A model generated the notes under the pieces. The model had not been told where the DNA came from. It was given only the letters and a program-made list of their open reading frames with translations, and made no database searches. DNA of 64,000 bases from NCBI GenBank assembly GCA_037013685.1, contig CM072887.1, positions 46,985,154 to 47,049,153 on the forward strand, given 5' to 3'. This stretch comes from Acridotheres tristis. Its lineage: Eukaryota; Chordata; Aves; Passeriformes; Sturnidae. Position numbers and translations under genes: made by a program. Shown here piece after piece: positions 49,752-62,735 of this stretch; the stretch's first letter is position 1; the number at the start of each line of letters is the position of its first letter.

Positions 49752-52700
49752 ATTTCAAAGGAACTGACATTTGTTGTTAAGGGGATTTTAAAAGTGGATT
49801 CCTGCAACAAACGGAAATTTAAAGTCAACATTTTCTTCCTGGCAAAACAGCCCTAGATAAAGATGAATGAAACCTGAGATAAAAATAAAATTGAGATATA
49901 AATGGAAAAAATAATAACATTTCCTCTCAAAGAGCCTAAAGACTCCCAAATCAGAAGTAGTCAGTATGTAAATAAAGATTTAGATATGAGGGCCAAATAT
50001 CTACTCTGTTCTGGGAAAGAACTGTAAATCTCTCAGCCAAAGACGATGCCAGGAAAAAAACATTGTCAGTGGTAAAACTGAGGACTGAGAAAGGATATAA
50101 AAAATTGTTTTAAGTGGGGACTCGGTCTTTTCAAAATATACTCCTAAAGAAAAACAACTCACCTCCATATCAGTTGAATGAGTCTTGAAATGATTGAACA
50201 TCTCCTTTCTTTTGAGGGCAATATGGCTTGTTTTGTGGTTTTGAATATACTTTGTAAATAAAAAAAAAACATATTGAGAGATTCTGGCACAATGTCATTC
50301 TATCATATTAACTTTACTGTAAAGTTAATGTGAAGAGACTCTAAAACCACAGAACTATGTTGAACATTAAGACAGGCCAGGGAAACAATAATTTTGGAAA
50401 AAGCAGCCCCTTCAGTAAACAAAACAATTTAAACATAAACAGGAAAAAGCTCCACTAACTTTGAGTCCTCTGTGATAAACAACATTCAGTGGATCCAAAC
50501 CTTTATTTTCACCTGTGGAGGAAGTGTCTTAGGGTAGCGTGACTTAGACCTCTGATCAATATTATAAATATAAAGAGCTTCCTCATTGCAGCACAATTTT
50601 TGCAGCAGTGCACCACTTTTCTTCTTGTACATGTCAAGATTTTTGTCCTTCTTACCTCTTCCCAGCACTTCCCAAGTATTTAAGAACCAGAAGCCTGGTG
50701 GCTGGTCCACCCCCCACAGCTGGCAGCACCTGTGGGGCAATTACTGACTACCCACCTGAATCACAAAGGCTTTCACAAGGCAGTCTGAGGGTTTCCAGAT
50801 GATAATTATGGGCACAGAGAAAAGCTTGAGAAACACTTAGGAGGAAGTTTGAGAATTAATCTCCATTGCAATGCCGTCTTAGCAAGGCGACAAAATAGGG
50901 AGTGATAGTCAGCAATTCAAACAAAATTACTCCCATCCCTGGTCCCATATCTGCAATCATATTCAAGTTGCTGATCTGCTTTAGAGAGCCTGGGCTTTAT
51001 TTTCCAAAAGCTTTCTGGTCACAGCAGCAGACATTTAAGTGTCTTCTCATTAAAGCAGCAAAGGTCTGTTAGCAAATCTGTCCTACTGAGATATCTTTTT
51101 TGCCAGAGAACAATTACGTCCCATATCTCTGAACTGTCATCCAGCCTTACAAAAACTGCCTCCTGCATGTGTCCCACAGTGTTTTCTATGGGAACAAGTC
51201 AGAGTAGGGAGGTCAAGCCATCTCTTCAGTAGAAGATCGATTCAGTAGCATAATTATTTCTAGACAAAGCATACAGTTCATATTCATGTCGGGTGAAATC
51301 ATTGTCAGTATTACAAAGCTCCTCCTAAGATTAGCGGTCCCATTGTATGGGATGAGGTATAGAACAGGCAACTCAGGAAGAACATGGCAAAAATGGGGTA
51401 CCTGTAAGGTGCAAGAAGCACAGAACTGAAAATAAAGAGGGTATTTTTATTTCTGCCATCTAGGAACTAACTCTAAGTTACATCTATTAATGAAGTATGT
51501 GATTTCAAAATGTCATATTATTGGGGCTATACTCACTAAAACAGAAAGCAAAAAAATACTAATGAGAGAGGTCACCTGCCTACACAAACAGGAATTCTGC
51601 CTGGTTTGGCCCAGTGCTATTAATGAAATCAAGACAGGAAAGACTGGAATGGCATATGGCTGACAGATGCAAGCATGTAATTTGATGGTGCAGTGGAAAG
51701 AATGACTCAGTACATCATTATCAATTTAGTATTTTTCAACTTCTTAGGAGAAAAAGACCTCGCTTCTGGTTCAGCCAGAAGTTAACCTTTCCATGAAGGC
51801 AATATATGTGGGGCACTTTTCAAATGTAAGCTTTATCATAAGTTATAACACAATACAAGAGATGGTTAGAAAGGACTCTATGTAAAGGACTCTACTTCAG
51901 CCTTGTAATTTCTGATTAATCTTTGTCCAATCTGTTCTTACAGACCTTCTCAGCTTCTGAGGTCTAAGAATATATCTCATTACCTTTACTTTTAGGTTGT
52001 TGCTTTGTTTGAGTTATGGACTTTTTTCCTAGCACCCAATCTCTACCTCTGTTGCTGCAATTAAAGCTCACTGAGCAAAATGCTCCATTAACTCAGAAAT
52101 TTTTGCTCTATTTTTGAAGTGTTGAGAGCATATTATCCCTTTGTGCTATGTAAAAACCAAACCAACAAAACAAGAAAACATCCTTTCATAAAAAGAATCC
52201 AACTTGTATCTCCTTCAATTTTAAAGCTGTAACATTGATAACTGCATCCAGAGAGAAGCTTATCTAGAGATAATAATTTTTTCATCCGGCCCAGTTTCTT
52301 AAAGACCACATTTCCCTAGATGATTCACAAGAATTTCATGTAAAGTAATGTCAAAAGAACTGGTTTTTTTCAGGGCATCATCATGCTGTCCAGGCAGAAC
52401 ACTTAAGTTCACAGATAAATGCTTAATGCTCCATCTAAGTTAACTGCAGGCTATGGAAGATGGACAGTAGACCATTCAAACTATTTTTCATTATTAAAAG
52501 TTGTAAGCAGTGACCCTTTATGCCTTTTTTCCTGCTCCATATTTGTTTTACAGTATGCATCTCTTGGATGAAAGCCCAGAAAGATTATAGGATGGTGTAC
52601 AACTAAACAAGTCCACCTCAGTTTTTTGCCAATATATTTCAGTCCAGTCCAGTCTACTCTTTCACATCAGTGAGGCTGGTACTTGACTTTCACTTGGCAT

Positions 52701-55173
52701 TGCAAAGTGAGCAGCAGCTTGAATTCTGAGTCATTTGGCAGGAATACTCACTCCAAAACAGTAACCTCAAAGTTTTATCCTCTCTACTTTTCCTGTCTAT
52801 TTTTCCATCCTTTTAAACATGGATGGTTGTGAAAGAGTGAATAAAGTATTCTTCTGTTCAGAGATGAATATACTGCATACATTTTGTTTTCAGAAGAGTA
52901 TGAACCATACTCTACACTAACAGTTTAGATATCAATAAAAGGTATACGTGTTCTTGCCTGGTAAATCACATACACCCTGGAGGATTAAATTACAACAATC
53001 TAAAATCCTAGGGAAAAGGGATTTGATACCTGAAGCCAAGGTCCAGTCTTAGTTTGCTTAAATTTAAATTACTTTAATCGATTATTTTCCAAAGACAGAT
53101 TTATCATAATTAGCTGCAAGTGCTTGCTTCACTGGTAGCTAATATATACACCTAGCAATTAGAAGAAGAGCACTCTACTAGCTGTTAATTACTTTGGAGT
53201 TTTTCTCTTCTCCAAAATGTAGTTTTTAATCAAATACTTAGCTGTGTTTAGACCCAGTATTTGATGCATCCATCCAGAAGCTCACCTGTAGGAAGCCAAG
53301 AGGTGACTCTGCAAGATCTCTCTGTATTTGAAAATATCTGAAGGCAGAGTTGTAAACTCTGTACCCTTCAGATTCCTGAGGGAAGCAGCTGAATCTCTAC
53401 ACATTGTTCTAGAGTGCACTGAAATTCAAACAAAACCAAAAGGACACATCTAAGGATTTTCTTTACTCTTAGCTGAACCTTTCCTAATGCAAGCATCCCA
53501 CATGCATGTGCCATGCACTAGCTCAGATATCCATGCCTCTAAGGCAATTTACCAATCCCATGATTTACTGCACCCCACACCTGCTTTTAATCTGATTTTG
53601 GAAACACAGCTTCTGTATCAATCTCCTGTGCAACTACAGAATCCCATATTACTGTGTGCATTAGCCCCAGCGAGGAGAGACTCTTTCATCAGCAAGCAAC
53701 CAGACTTTTTCAGCCCGGGTATACAGCTGTTGACCTGTAATGAACTTCCCCTGTATGACTCACAAGCTTGATTTCCAGCCCCCCACATCAACAAGCTGCC
53801 CCAGAGGGAAAAATTATTGAGAGGAAGAAGTGGCAATATTTCTGCCTCACTGAATTCTGCACATGCCCCAACTCAAAAGCATTAATGGAGAAGGAGAGAG
53901 GTCTGGCAAGCGCTCTGGCATTGGTTTAGACTGTGGAGGGATGGGCCAGGCTTGTAAGCTCTTGTAAGCTGTTACACTCCCCATGCTGAGCACAATTATT
54001 TTTTGACCACTGCTCACATTTTGGCAGCTCCAGAAAGAGGCTCTGACTGGAGTCTGAATTGGAGGAACAGCCTTGAAGGAATTTGCTTGTTTTGCCTTCC
54101 ATGAAGCAAATCAGATTAGCTCTAGCTTAAAGTATGTTGACTTACATTAACATGCCATTTGTCGACATACCATTAAAAAAATGTTCCTCCAGTTATAAAA
54201 GGGTTTGGGGTGACTAGTTTCAAAGCCTGGAAATGAATCAGCAATTCTGAAATTATACAGGCAGACTAACCAAGCAAGCACTGCAGCAAAATATGGCCTG
54301 GGACAGCTTTCCTGCTTGCCTCTCCTATAAAACACACTATAAGCTAAGGCTCTTGTTTAAAATAATCCTTAAATATTTCAGTAGAAAATAAGTGATTTAG
54401 GACCACCTGCCTTTAGGCTGGGGTATTCAAGAATCTGATAATACGAGGCTGTGCCAAATAGAATGGCTCAGAACAAATCTTCCCCGAGAACAGGCTGTAT
54501 CACAAAACAACAGAAATGGGAGTGAAGCCCCGTGCTTTTATCCTAAATTTACAGAATACCTCTGTGAGAGATCTGACTGATTTAGTCAAAAAGGCTGTTC
54601 CTGAGCCATCTCCTTGGATGAGCTAGCCCTCTACTTTGCTTGGTTCCAAATAATGACATCTTTGAAGTCCCAATCAGAGGTGTTGACAGGAGACAAATCC
54701 CATGCCAGACCTGTAAAAAGGGCTACCAGTATTTAAACAGATGTCTCTGTCAGCACATCTTTGATGAAGATAGTCTCTCTGGAGAACCATAAAGGGCTCA
54801 TTTTGCCCCAGCTTTTACATACCCTAGACCTAGGTCCCCACAATTCACATTGGGAGCTGCATCCTTAATTTCTGTGTTGTTCCAGAGCTTTGCCAGAAAC
54901 TACTCCCTGGTTAGGAGATAACAGTCATCCTGGCAATATGTGACACTTCCACTCCTGCCAGCAGTGTGCTATCCAGGGACATTGGTGGGGACCAGTAAAA
55001 CCAAGTTCCAAATCACCAGCCCTGTTCAACCTCCTCACTGAAACTGCTCAGGCAAGCAGGTATTGCTGAGTGCAGAGGCAACCCTTGTAGCTGAAGGACT
55101 AGATTCACATCTGTATCTTCTTGTATCACAAAGCTTTTTCCTGAAGTCTTAAATAATAATTTTTGTATATATT
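49752..55173. other. Unique AT-rich DNA, one 23-29 bp palindrome, no gene
   Basis: A near-perfect palindrome lies at 50304-50332 (see separate entry). CTTGTAAG occurs twice in tandem near 53951. The interval 53480-55170 is somewhat less AT-rich but carries only frames of 62-94 codons, none recognised. Confidence 0.5.
50304..50332. repeat. Long AT-rich inverted repeat
   Basis: ATTAACTTTAC, one central T, then GTAAAGTTAAT (50307-50329) is a perfect palindrome around a single base. One T:G position further out, two more bases pair. No transposon was recognised around it. Confidence 0.8.
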
Positions 55174-55453
55174 ATGTCTCTTCTCCCAACTAACAAGCAA
55201 AAGGACAAGAGTAAATTGCCTTGAATTGTACCAGGGGGAGTTCAGATTGGATATTAGGAAAAATTTCGTCACCAAAAGGGTTGTCAAGCACTGGAACAGG
55301 CTGCCCAGGGTAGCGGTTGAGTCACCATCTCTGGAGGTGTTTAACGGTTGTGGTGCTTAGGAATATGGCTTAGTGGTAGACTTGGCAGTGATGAGTTAAT
55401 GGTTGGACTTAATAGTCTTAGAGGTTTTTCCAATCCAAACAATTCTATAATTC
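55174..55453 (+). mobile_element. CR1 LINE 3' fragment with readable ORF2 end
   Basis: It follows the sense CR1 consensus from TCTCTTCTCCCA through GGACAAGAGTAAATTGCC, TTCAGATTGGATATTAGGAA, GGAACAGGCTGCCCAGGG and ATCTCTGGAGGTGTTTAA to TGGACTTAATAGTCTTAGAG and the tail AATTCTATAATTC. One frame (55163-55360) still reads RLDIRKNFVTKRVVKHWNR, a phrase typical of translated avian CR1 3' ends, before frame loss near 55345. It is the least decayed of the two + strand copies. The element is 5'-truncated. Confidence 0.96.
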
Positions 55454-58062
55454 CCTCTTTAAATGTGGTGAAAGAGGAGACGGCAAGATGGTTTAAGAAC
55501 TCCCCTTTAAATTGCAAGTTGGCTTTGGCCATGAACAATTCATATTAACCCAGAAATCATCTGGTACACACCCAGACAGAGCCTTACTGATAACTTATCC
55601 CAGCTCTTTATTGCCCAGCAAACAATCCAGAAATGGACACTTCTTCTTTGAAGTAATGCAGCCATTCCTCTTGTTCTGAAAGCAGATATTCCCTGAAACT
55701 GACATACTGCTCTGTAAACAGGCAGCTATAATAATAAAAGGCCAAGTAACTAGCTAGTCCTATCAATGAAACCCTTATAAAACCTAAACAATAAAGTACA
55801 AGAAACAAATATAACAAGAAAAATGGTCTCTAAATTCATAATACTCCACATGGCATCAAATGGCTGCTAGATACTAAGGTGTTGCCTTTTTTCTTTTAAC
55901 TGGTTCTAAAACATAAACTGAAAGGTCTAAGCATTATTACCTTGCAATTCTCATCCAAATGATTACACAAGAATCATTATCTATAATAATACTTCACTAT
56001 AAAAATATCTTTTTCCCCCCTACCCCTCCAGCCTCCTCTTTTATGCACCAGAGGACTGCATTTCTTTCAACCAGAATTATTGAACCTACCAAAATTTGAT
56101 AGGAATAGAAACCCAGAACTGGACATTGACTGAATAAGATTTTAAAAGGATTTTTTGTGGCCCTTTGTTCATTGAAATAGAAGATAGAGATGCTGAGAGT
56201 TTAAATACGCAATTGCCTAAAGGCCTATGAAGGAAGCCATGCAAGTGACTTGTTTCCAAATGATTTTTCGCAGGTCTTCAGTCTTGCAGCTCTTATTGAA
56301 CACATGCTCAGCATGTTGTTCAGCAGTGCTCCACATAAAATTTAGTAATCTGTAAATAGGAAGATCTCTACAATCCAGTTCCTACTCCTTCATCAGCTGG
56401 GTGGAGTTTTCACATATTAATTCAGACAGTAGTTAAAGGAAACTTTACAGAGAAGCTAATGTAAGAAAATGTAAGAAAATATTAGTTTGGGTGCAAAACC
56501 CCATGAATAGAAATAGAAGTCTGTTGCACACTAGTGTTTTTATTTCCTTTTGCATATTGCAACTCAGCCCACATTACCAGTTTTTCCTATTGTCCACTGT
56601 TACCCTAATCAATGATGGTGCAAATATTGATTAGAACAGGCAAACCTAGGACAGATGATGCAAGCAACAGATTTTTGCAAGCAGATTGAGAATATAGCCT
56701 CTGCTCCTCCTGCAGTTTTAAAAGTAATTTTTAGTCCTTTTGATTTAGCAAAATTTATAACTGACAAACAATACAGCTGCAGAATCTAAGAAAACCAAGA
56801 GCCTAAAGCATAACATTAATCCAGTCAACCATTATAGAAGTCTCATTAACTCTTTTTTTTCAGACAAAAAACCCATATAATATGTCTTGAAAACTAGAGA
56901 AAACTATGACCACTGCAGTAGCAACATAACAGCTTATAAACAGACTATAAATAGATTGTTATTTTTAGAACAGTGTGTTTCTTAATTGCCTATAAACTTA
57001 CCCAGTTGTGAGCACTTTGTGAAGACTGATGAAAGAATGCATTCTCCAAATTTCCACAGGGCATAGAGACTCTGCATTGTATCATGTGGATGGGATGTTG
57101 ACATTAACTGACAGAAGCAGGAACACAGCAAGACAGATATTTTTAAATGAGAAAGGAGAGGAAGAAGGAGCCCTATTAACTCTCCTTCTGCCCCCACCTG
57201 GAGTTTCCCCCCAGCCTGGCTCAGCTGTGGCTCAGCTGTGGCTGAATTTCAAATGGTCTCTAGTGGGACCTGGATCATTATGGATTTGCATGTAAAAAGA
57301 TTTAAAGCCAGATGGGAACATCCCAGTGAGATTCCTATAATCCAGCTTTTGTCCTCACCAGGTACAGACCCTGCTGGATCATTATGGAGCATACCATCTT
57401 AGTCAAATAGTAAAATCCTTTTTACCTTTGGAACAGTCATTCTGAGATGAAAAGTATCTGTGTGTCTGCTCATCCTTAACAGACAGATTGAAGTGACTGA
57501 TGTCACAATTTTAATAACAGAAGCCAGAAACACCAATGAAATATTGACAAGTGGAATTTGTTAACAGAGGTTTTAAAAGACTCATAGGAGAAAAAAACAA
57601 TCTTAATGAAGACAGATGCAATTATTGAGAAAATTACTGGGTGTTATGCACTGTTTCTTTCCATCCATAGGATCAGTGTGGTAAATAGTTCAGCCATTTC
57701 CTGAGAGGTGCTGAGTCTTCCCAGGGAATGAATAATCATCACTGAGTGCTCCATGGCCTTGCCTTCGGGCACACTGCCAATCTTATTGCCCCTGCGATGC
57801 TCTCTACCTGTGTTTCTACCTCAGGTTTTCAAGTTCTTCCACAGTTTTCTTGCTGGTGAATCTCGTTTCCAAGGCCTTATTGCTGTCCTCTAAAGAGCCT
57901 CAGCTCTACCACAGTTATGACCTTCACCCTCTCCATTAGTGCTCATGGGCTCCAAGAAGGATTCCATACGGCTCCTGCCCCAGCATCCTTGAAAGCATCA
58001 ACTTCCCAGCAGAAAGTCCTGACAAGGATCGCTATTCCTTTTACTTAATCCTTATTTTTCAG
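55454..58062. other. Unique DNA, nothing certain
   Basis: Mostly AT-rich. At 57650-58060 complexity and GC rise without any long frame. A tandem GGCTCAGCTGT duplication sits near 57218-57240. No family was recognised. Confidence 0.45.
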
Positions 58063-58162
58063 CAGAGGTACTCAGAGAACATGCAAACAACCCCCTTTCT
58101 TGGGAATCTGAACACTTCTCTGGGGCCAGATCCATCTCAAGTATTTTCTTTGGTTTGATAAG
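58063..58162 (+). other. Weak exon-like interval, 100 nt
   Basis: Acceptor-like TTAATCCTTATTTTTCAG ends at 58062, and donor-like ATAAG|GTGAGG follows at 58163. One of three frames is open throughout (starts EVLREHANNPLSWESEHF). The peptide is not recognised; with one open frame over only 100 nt, chance is likely. Confidence 0.1.
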
Positions 58163-60504
58163 GTGAGGTGGGGAGCCAGTGCCAAGTTTTTGGCCAAGGA
58201 CATTTCATTAGAAAATGAGCAGCAATGCAGAACTTATCAGTAGTGTAGCAAGTTTTGCACAGCTGTAAAAAGAAGTTTTATCACTATGAGTAACAGTGCC
58301 ATCTGCTGACTCCCACCATAACCATATTGGGAAGATCCCATATTAGATAATTAAGCAATAAATTTTTCCAAAATCCAATATCTTTTCATAGAAAACAGCT
58401 GTTGTTAGGGTTTTCTTAAAGTCATCTTATAGGATTCTGGGGAAAAAATAATTTTTGGTATGACTTCTAAAGTCAGGGAATCTCAGCTGTTTTCCTATGG
58501 ACCTGAGAGAGAGCAGTGTTTTATTAAATATTGCTCTGACGTCTTTGGGATATTTGGATTACTTTACAATATTACACAAAGCATCAGAAAGCTTTGCCTA
58601 GCTCTCCCTGATTTCCCCCCTCTCTAAGTTATCTTCTGGGCCTGGTGAACTGAGAGCCTAACTTTCCAGACGGAAGCAGTACCCTTGAGGGTTACAGAAA
58701 AACTCAAAGCCACAGTGTCTGAGCTCCAGCTGTTTGTAAAAAAAGCTGTTGATTTTTAGAAAGCTAAAAAAAAAAAAAATTCCTGGTTGTTACGTCCACT
58801 GAGTCTGCTAGTCTCAGGAGCTTAAATCCCAAACACTGGCCCAAGGGATCCAACATAACAGTGACTAATACCAATGGATCCATTTTAGGTACCAGTCTCC
58901 AAAATCCTGGTCATAGTCTTCTTCACATTCAGGCATACAAGCTGCTTTTATTATGATTTTTAAGATAGTTAATTTTTTTTCAATCAAAATGCACTTGATG
59001 AAACATTCCTTTCTAAATAAGGAAAATTATTTCCATACCTGTGTCATCCTTTATCTTGTCAAGGAAAAGCTTTTTGTCTACCATTCTCTTCACTACAGTG
59101 CTTTTCATACAAAAGATGTTAAAAATGAATACCTAAGTAAAACATGAGGTAAAGGGGGAAAAAAAGATCCTAGTGTAAACAGTAAACAGTATAACAGTAA
59201 AACAGTAAAGATGTAAACGGTATAGATGCAAGACTTGGTGAGTCAACCTAAAACCTCCTGCAAATGATGTTTTATCACATAATTCTTAGCAGTCCAGAAC
59301 TTGCTTTTCAGCTGGCTATTGCTAGGCTGAAGTGGGCTGGTTGAAACAGCAGATGTGATTTGCTACTTCCCAGATGTCCCTTTCCTGCCATCCCAGATGA
59401 GTGAATAAAGTCTACAGCTTACGCATTACAAAGACCTTTGCTGAGGAGGTGACATCACTATATAATGCCATAACCAATTCTAAAATATTATCATAACATC
59501 ATGTTATTTACTAGACCCAAACTGGCAGAAAATGCAAGAAAGGAAGATTTACTTATGTAATTTTTCTTATATGTTAATATGACAAAGCTTGGATGGGCTA
59601 AGCATATGTAAATTAAAATGCTGAGAAAAAAATGCAGAAAATAAGAAGCGAAAACTGCTTACAAAGTCTACCACCAAGATTAAGAAGTTTTGGGCTTGTA
59701 AAGTGTTGGTTTTGTGTGATAAGCCAAATTCTGAGATTATAAGAACCAGAGAAATCCTAGAGGTGGGAAGGTAAATGAAAGCAAATTTCTGAGACCTATG
59801 TCTGCCAAGGAGGGATTTCACTGAAGATTTTGGCAGAGGTTTTTGGAGCCCTGACTGAGATGCTGTTGGAGAGTTTATATAACTAATTAAATAAGAGAAG
59901 ACTGAAATTAATAATCCCATTGAAGAGAGGTCTTTGTAGCTGTGCACAATATCTTGCAAATATGCTGGAGAGGGCTTATGCCTAATGTCCTCTTCTTGGT
60001 CTGCTCCACTCAAGTCAATGAGAGGTCCTGAATTTCTTCAAGCAGGCATAGGGCAAAACTGACATCAGGCCAACATTCATATGTGTATATTATTGCTTCC
60101 ATCTGATAACAGGAAAGGAGAATGTCTGCTTTTCGTTTCAGACTGGAAAAGTGAACCTGGGAGGTAAATTGAACTGTCATAATAGTTTTCCTGGTGAATG
60201 TGTCCATAGCATGATCTTTGGCTTCACTTTGTCCCTTTTTGGTAGCTTGCTGTTCATAGAATTAATCCCAATATATCAGCTTTACTCCACATCTGTCTTG
60301 CTCTTTCAAATAGGAGAGGAAGGAGGTTTTTGATGCTTGAAGAGGCCCAGTTGAGTAAATCTTACTTGAATGTCCACTTCCAGTCCAGCCAAGAGTTACT
60401 TCATGTGCCTTTCAGGCTGTGCTCCAGTGTACACTCCACCCTGCAATATGCTACTTTCTTTTCACTGTGATCTTTCTGACTCCTGGTCAACTTGTTACCT
60501 TCTG
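58163..60504. other. Unique AT-rich DNA with short simple repeats
   Basis: A14 lies at 58766-58779. A degenerate ACAGTAA repeat lies at 59175-59220. A 148-codon frame on - at 59567-60013 is unrecognised and has no gene-like context. Confidence 0.5.
59175..59220. repeat. Degenerate (ACAGTAA)n short tandem repeat
   Basis: GTAAAC or ACAGTA recurs about every 7-9 bp for five to six copies, with small length differences between units. Confidence 0.7.
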
Positions 60505-60755
60505 AAATTGCTAGCAGAATTCATCCCTGGAAAGCTGATATTCATGCAATTCATATACGTTCCTGTGTTTCAGCATTTGTCCACCTTACTCTTCCATATT
60601 CTATGTCATTTTGAAGGGGGTCTTCAATTCACCACATTTTTCAAATTAATTTTGATTTATAATCCTGTTCTCCAGCATATCCACAGTTCTTCCCAGTCTG
60701 GTGCAACCTGTGAATTTAATATAGTTACAATTATGTCGCCTGTGACAAGATGCTG
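60505..60755 (-). mobile_element. Ancient CR1-type LINE relic, reverse-transcriptase catalytic region
   Basis: The + strand reads as the antisense of old amniote CR1. CAGCATTTGTCCACCTTACT is followed, after a gap, by TTGATTTATAATCCTGTTCT and CCAGCATATCCACAGTTCTTC. Next come CCAGTCTGGTGCAACCTGTG and AATTTAATATAGTTACA. On - this is the segment that should encode the FADDTKLGG catalytic block. Here the same place reads roughly TILNSQVAPDWEELW, so the two catalytic aspartates are lost. The ends are uncertain. Confidence 0.6.
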
Positions 60756-62271
60756 CTCAAGATGTCTTTTGTGCTGGCACTTCAAAGATCCAGGCTGGAC
60801 TGCCAGGCCGGGAAATGAGTTCTGTTCAGCAGGAAATAGTGGGTAGGATCCAGTTCTGCCCACACGACCATATGATAGATACTGGTCATGCTGGGAACTG
60901 TGGCAGGGCATCTCAGCTGATCTGTGATACATCTAGGAGAACGGTCCTGGAGTTCCTCCCAGGAATGCAGGACTTTGCTAAAATTCGGTCCAGATTTATT
61001 CATGAGACTTATTCATGAGGAGTGTGTGGGCCAGGTGTGGGGTGGCTCTTACAGCTATATTTGTACATGTAAGGTTCAGTGTGTGCCCCAGAAGCTGGCC
61101 ATGTATTCACAGAGGCTTCCAAGGACTTTGTCAGTGCATGAAATCTATCTCAATATCTTTATTTTTGTAATGAGCATATGATGCCTCTCATTCTTTATTG
61201 TATTTTCTACATATTTTGAGAGGATGACAGACAGAGTTAAACACGTGTTAAGCTACCCTCTTTTAATTCCTGACAGAAAACTCTCTCCTGCTAGAGGTAC
61301 TTTTATATCAAGGAGCTTCAATGCTCCCTTAAGCAGGACATTTGAATCCTTGCAAAGCCTCCTTTCTATGGTAATTTTTATAGTGGTCCACTTACTTGCT
61401 CATAGTGGTAAGATGTTCATGTCTCCTGTTTATTCACCTGGTTCAAATTTGGCTTGCAGGACATCATTGTATACTATTTATATGAACAAGAAACTGGTGA
61501 GCAGTCACAATAATTTTAGGTAAAGGTAATAATTTTTACTTGTTGAAATGTTTTTTTTTTTCTTGAATGAATTATAGATGGGATTTTACCATGATGAAAA
61601 CTAATAATCACCTGAAAACGAATAATCTTTTTTTAACCAGAAGTAGAACCCTGTGGACCTCCTGTTAACCTGATGACATTACTGCTACTGGCTGCTTTGC
61701 ATGAGGAGTGAAATCAATGTAGTTGTGGTACATTGCCATATGAAACAGGCTCTTATGCAGATACTTATCTGCAATAAAAGTGGCAGTACTCAGTACTGTC
61801 TCTGCACAATGAGAATTTTTCTGTGGAACCTGTATAGCAGAATAACATCTATGTCAATCAATTTCTCTGTGTGGAGGCAAAAAATTTCTTAGTGAACAGT
61901 CAGCCCTAATATCTATATGATGGATTTGGGTCTTCAAAGTAGACAAATAGTATTAAGCATACAATCCTCACCTGGAAAGCCTCATCTGTACATAGGAGTG
62001 GATCCTGGAATTTCCTTCCAAAGCTGTAGTCACTTCACACACTACATAAGAACACTAATGTCTGGAGGTCTGGAGAAGCTTAGATGTGGGGTTTCAGTTC
62101 CATCACACATTAGTACTCTGATGCTGGATCATAGTTTTGCCCATCTAGAGATAAAGAAATTAAGGACTAGATCTACAGTCCTGTTCATTATTTTCATTTT
62201 GATGACTGACTGAAATTTAGATTTATCAGCCTGAGAGGACCACAGATTCCCAAACTAGTAACTGGAATTAC
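60756..62271. other. Unique DNA, nothing recognised
   Basis: A tandem TTATTCATGAG duplication with a 13-bp period lies at 60996-61019. Frames of up to 99 codons (61224-61523 on +) are unrecognised. A T run lies near 61551-61561. Confidence 0.5.
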
Positions 62272-62735
62272 TATAGAATCATAGAATTTCCTGAGTTCAG
62301 TCCAGCTCCTGGCCTTGTACAAGACAGCACAAAAAGTCACATCGTGCCCAAGAGTACTGTCCAAATGCTTCTTGAGCTCTGTCGGGCTGGTGCTGTGACT
62401 GCTTCCCTGAGGAGCCTGTTCCCGTGACCAACCACCCTCTGGGTGAAGAACTTTTGCCTAACATTCAATCTAAAACTCCCCTGGCCCAGCTTCAGTCCAT
62501 TTCTTCTGGCCCTGTCATTGGTCAGCACAAAGAAGAGATCAGTGCCTGCCCTTCTGCTTCCCCTTGGGAGGAAACTGCAATGAGGTCACCCCTCAGCCTT
62601 CTCTTGTCCAGGCTGAACAGACCTCAGCTGTTCCTCATACAGCTTCCCCTATGGACCCTTCACCATTTTTCTTGCCTTCCTCTCGTTGATCTCTAATAGC
62701 TTTATTTCCTTCTTATATTGTGGCACCTAAAAATT
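62272..62735 (-). mobile_element. CR1 LINE 3' fragment, different subfamily
   Basis: It starts with the inverted tail TATAGAATCATAGAATTTCC, followed by GAGTTCAGTCCAGCTCCTGG. It continues through GTCCAAATGCTTCTTGAGCT, CAACCACCCTCTGGGTGAAG, AGAAGAGATCAGTGCCTGCC and CTTGTCCAGGCTGAACAGAC to CTAATAGCTTTATTTCCTTC and TTATATTGTGGCACCTAAAA. This wording belongs to a CR1 branch distinct from the copies at 18.6, 39.8 and 55.2 kb (tail-proximal CTCCTGGCC instead of CAGCACTGCCAAG). It is the longest CR1 fragment in the window. The - strand frame at 62337-62528 is the worn ORF2 end. Confidence 0.96.

Noticed and set aside
59567..60013. 148-codon frame on the minus strand
   Set aside because: Hydrophobic, serine-rich reading with no domain and no gene context.
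60370..60846. 158-codon frame on the plus strand
   Set aside because: It is the antisense reading of an ancient CR1 reverse-transcriptase relic.
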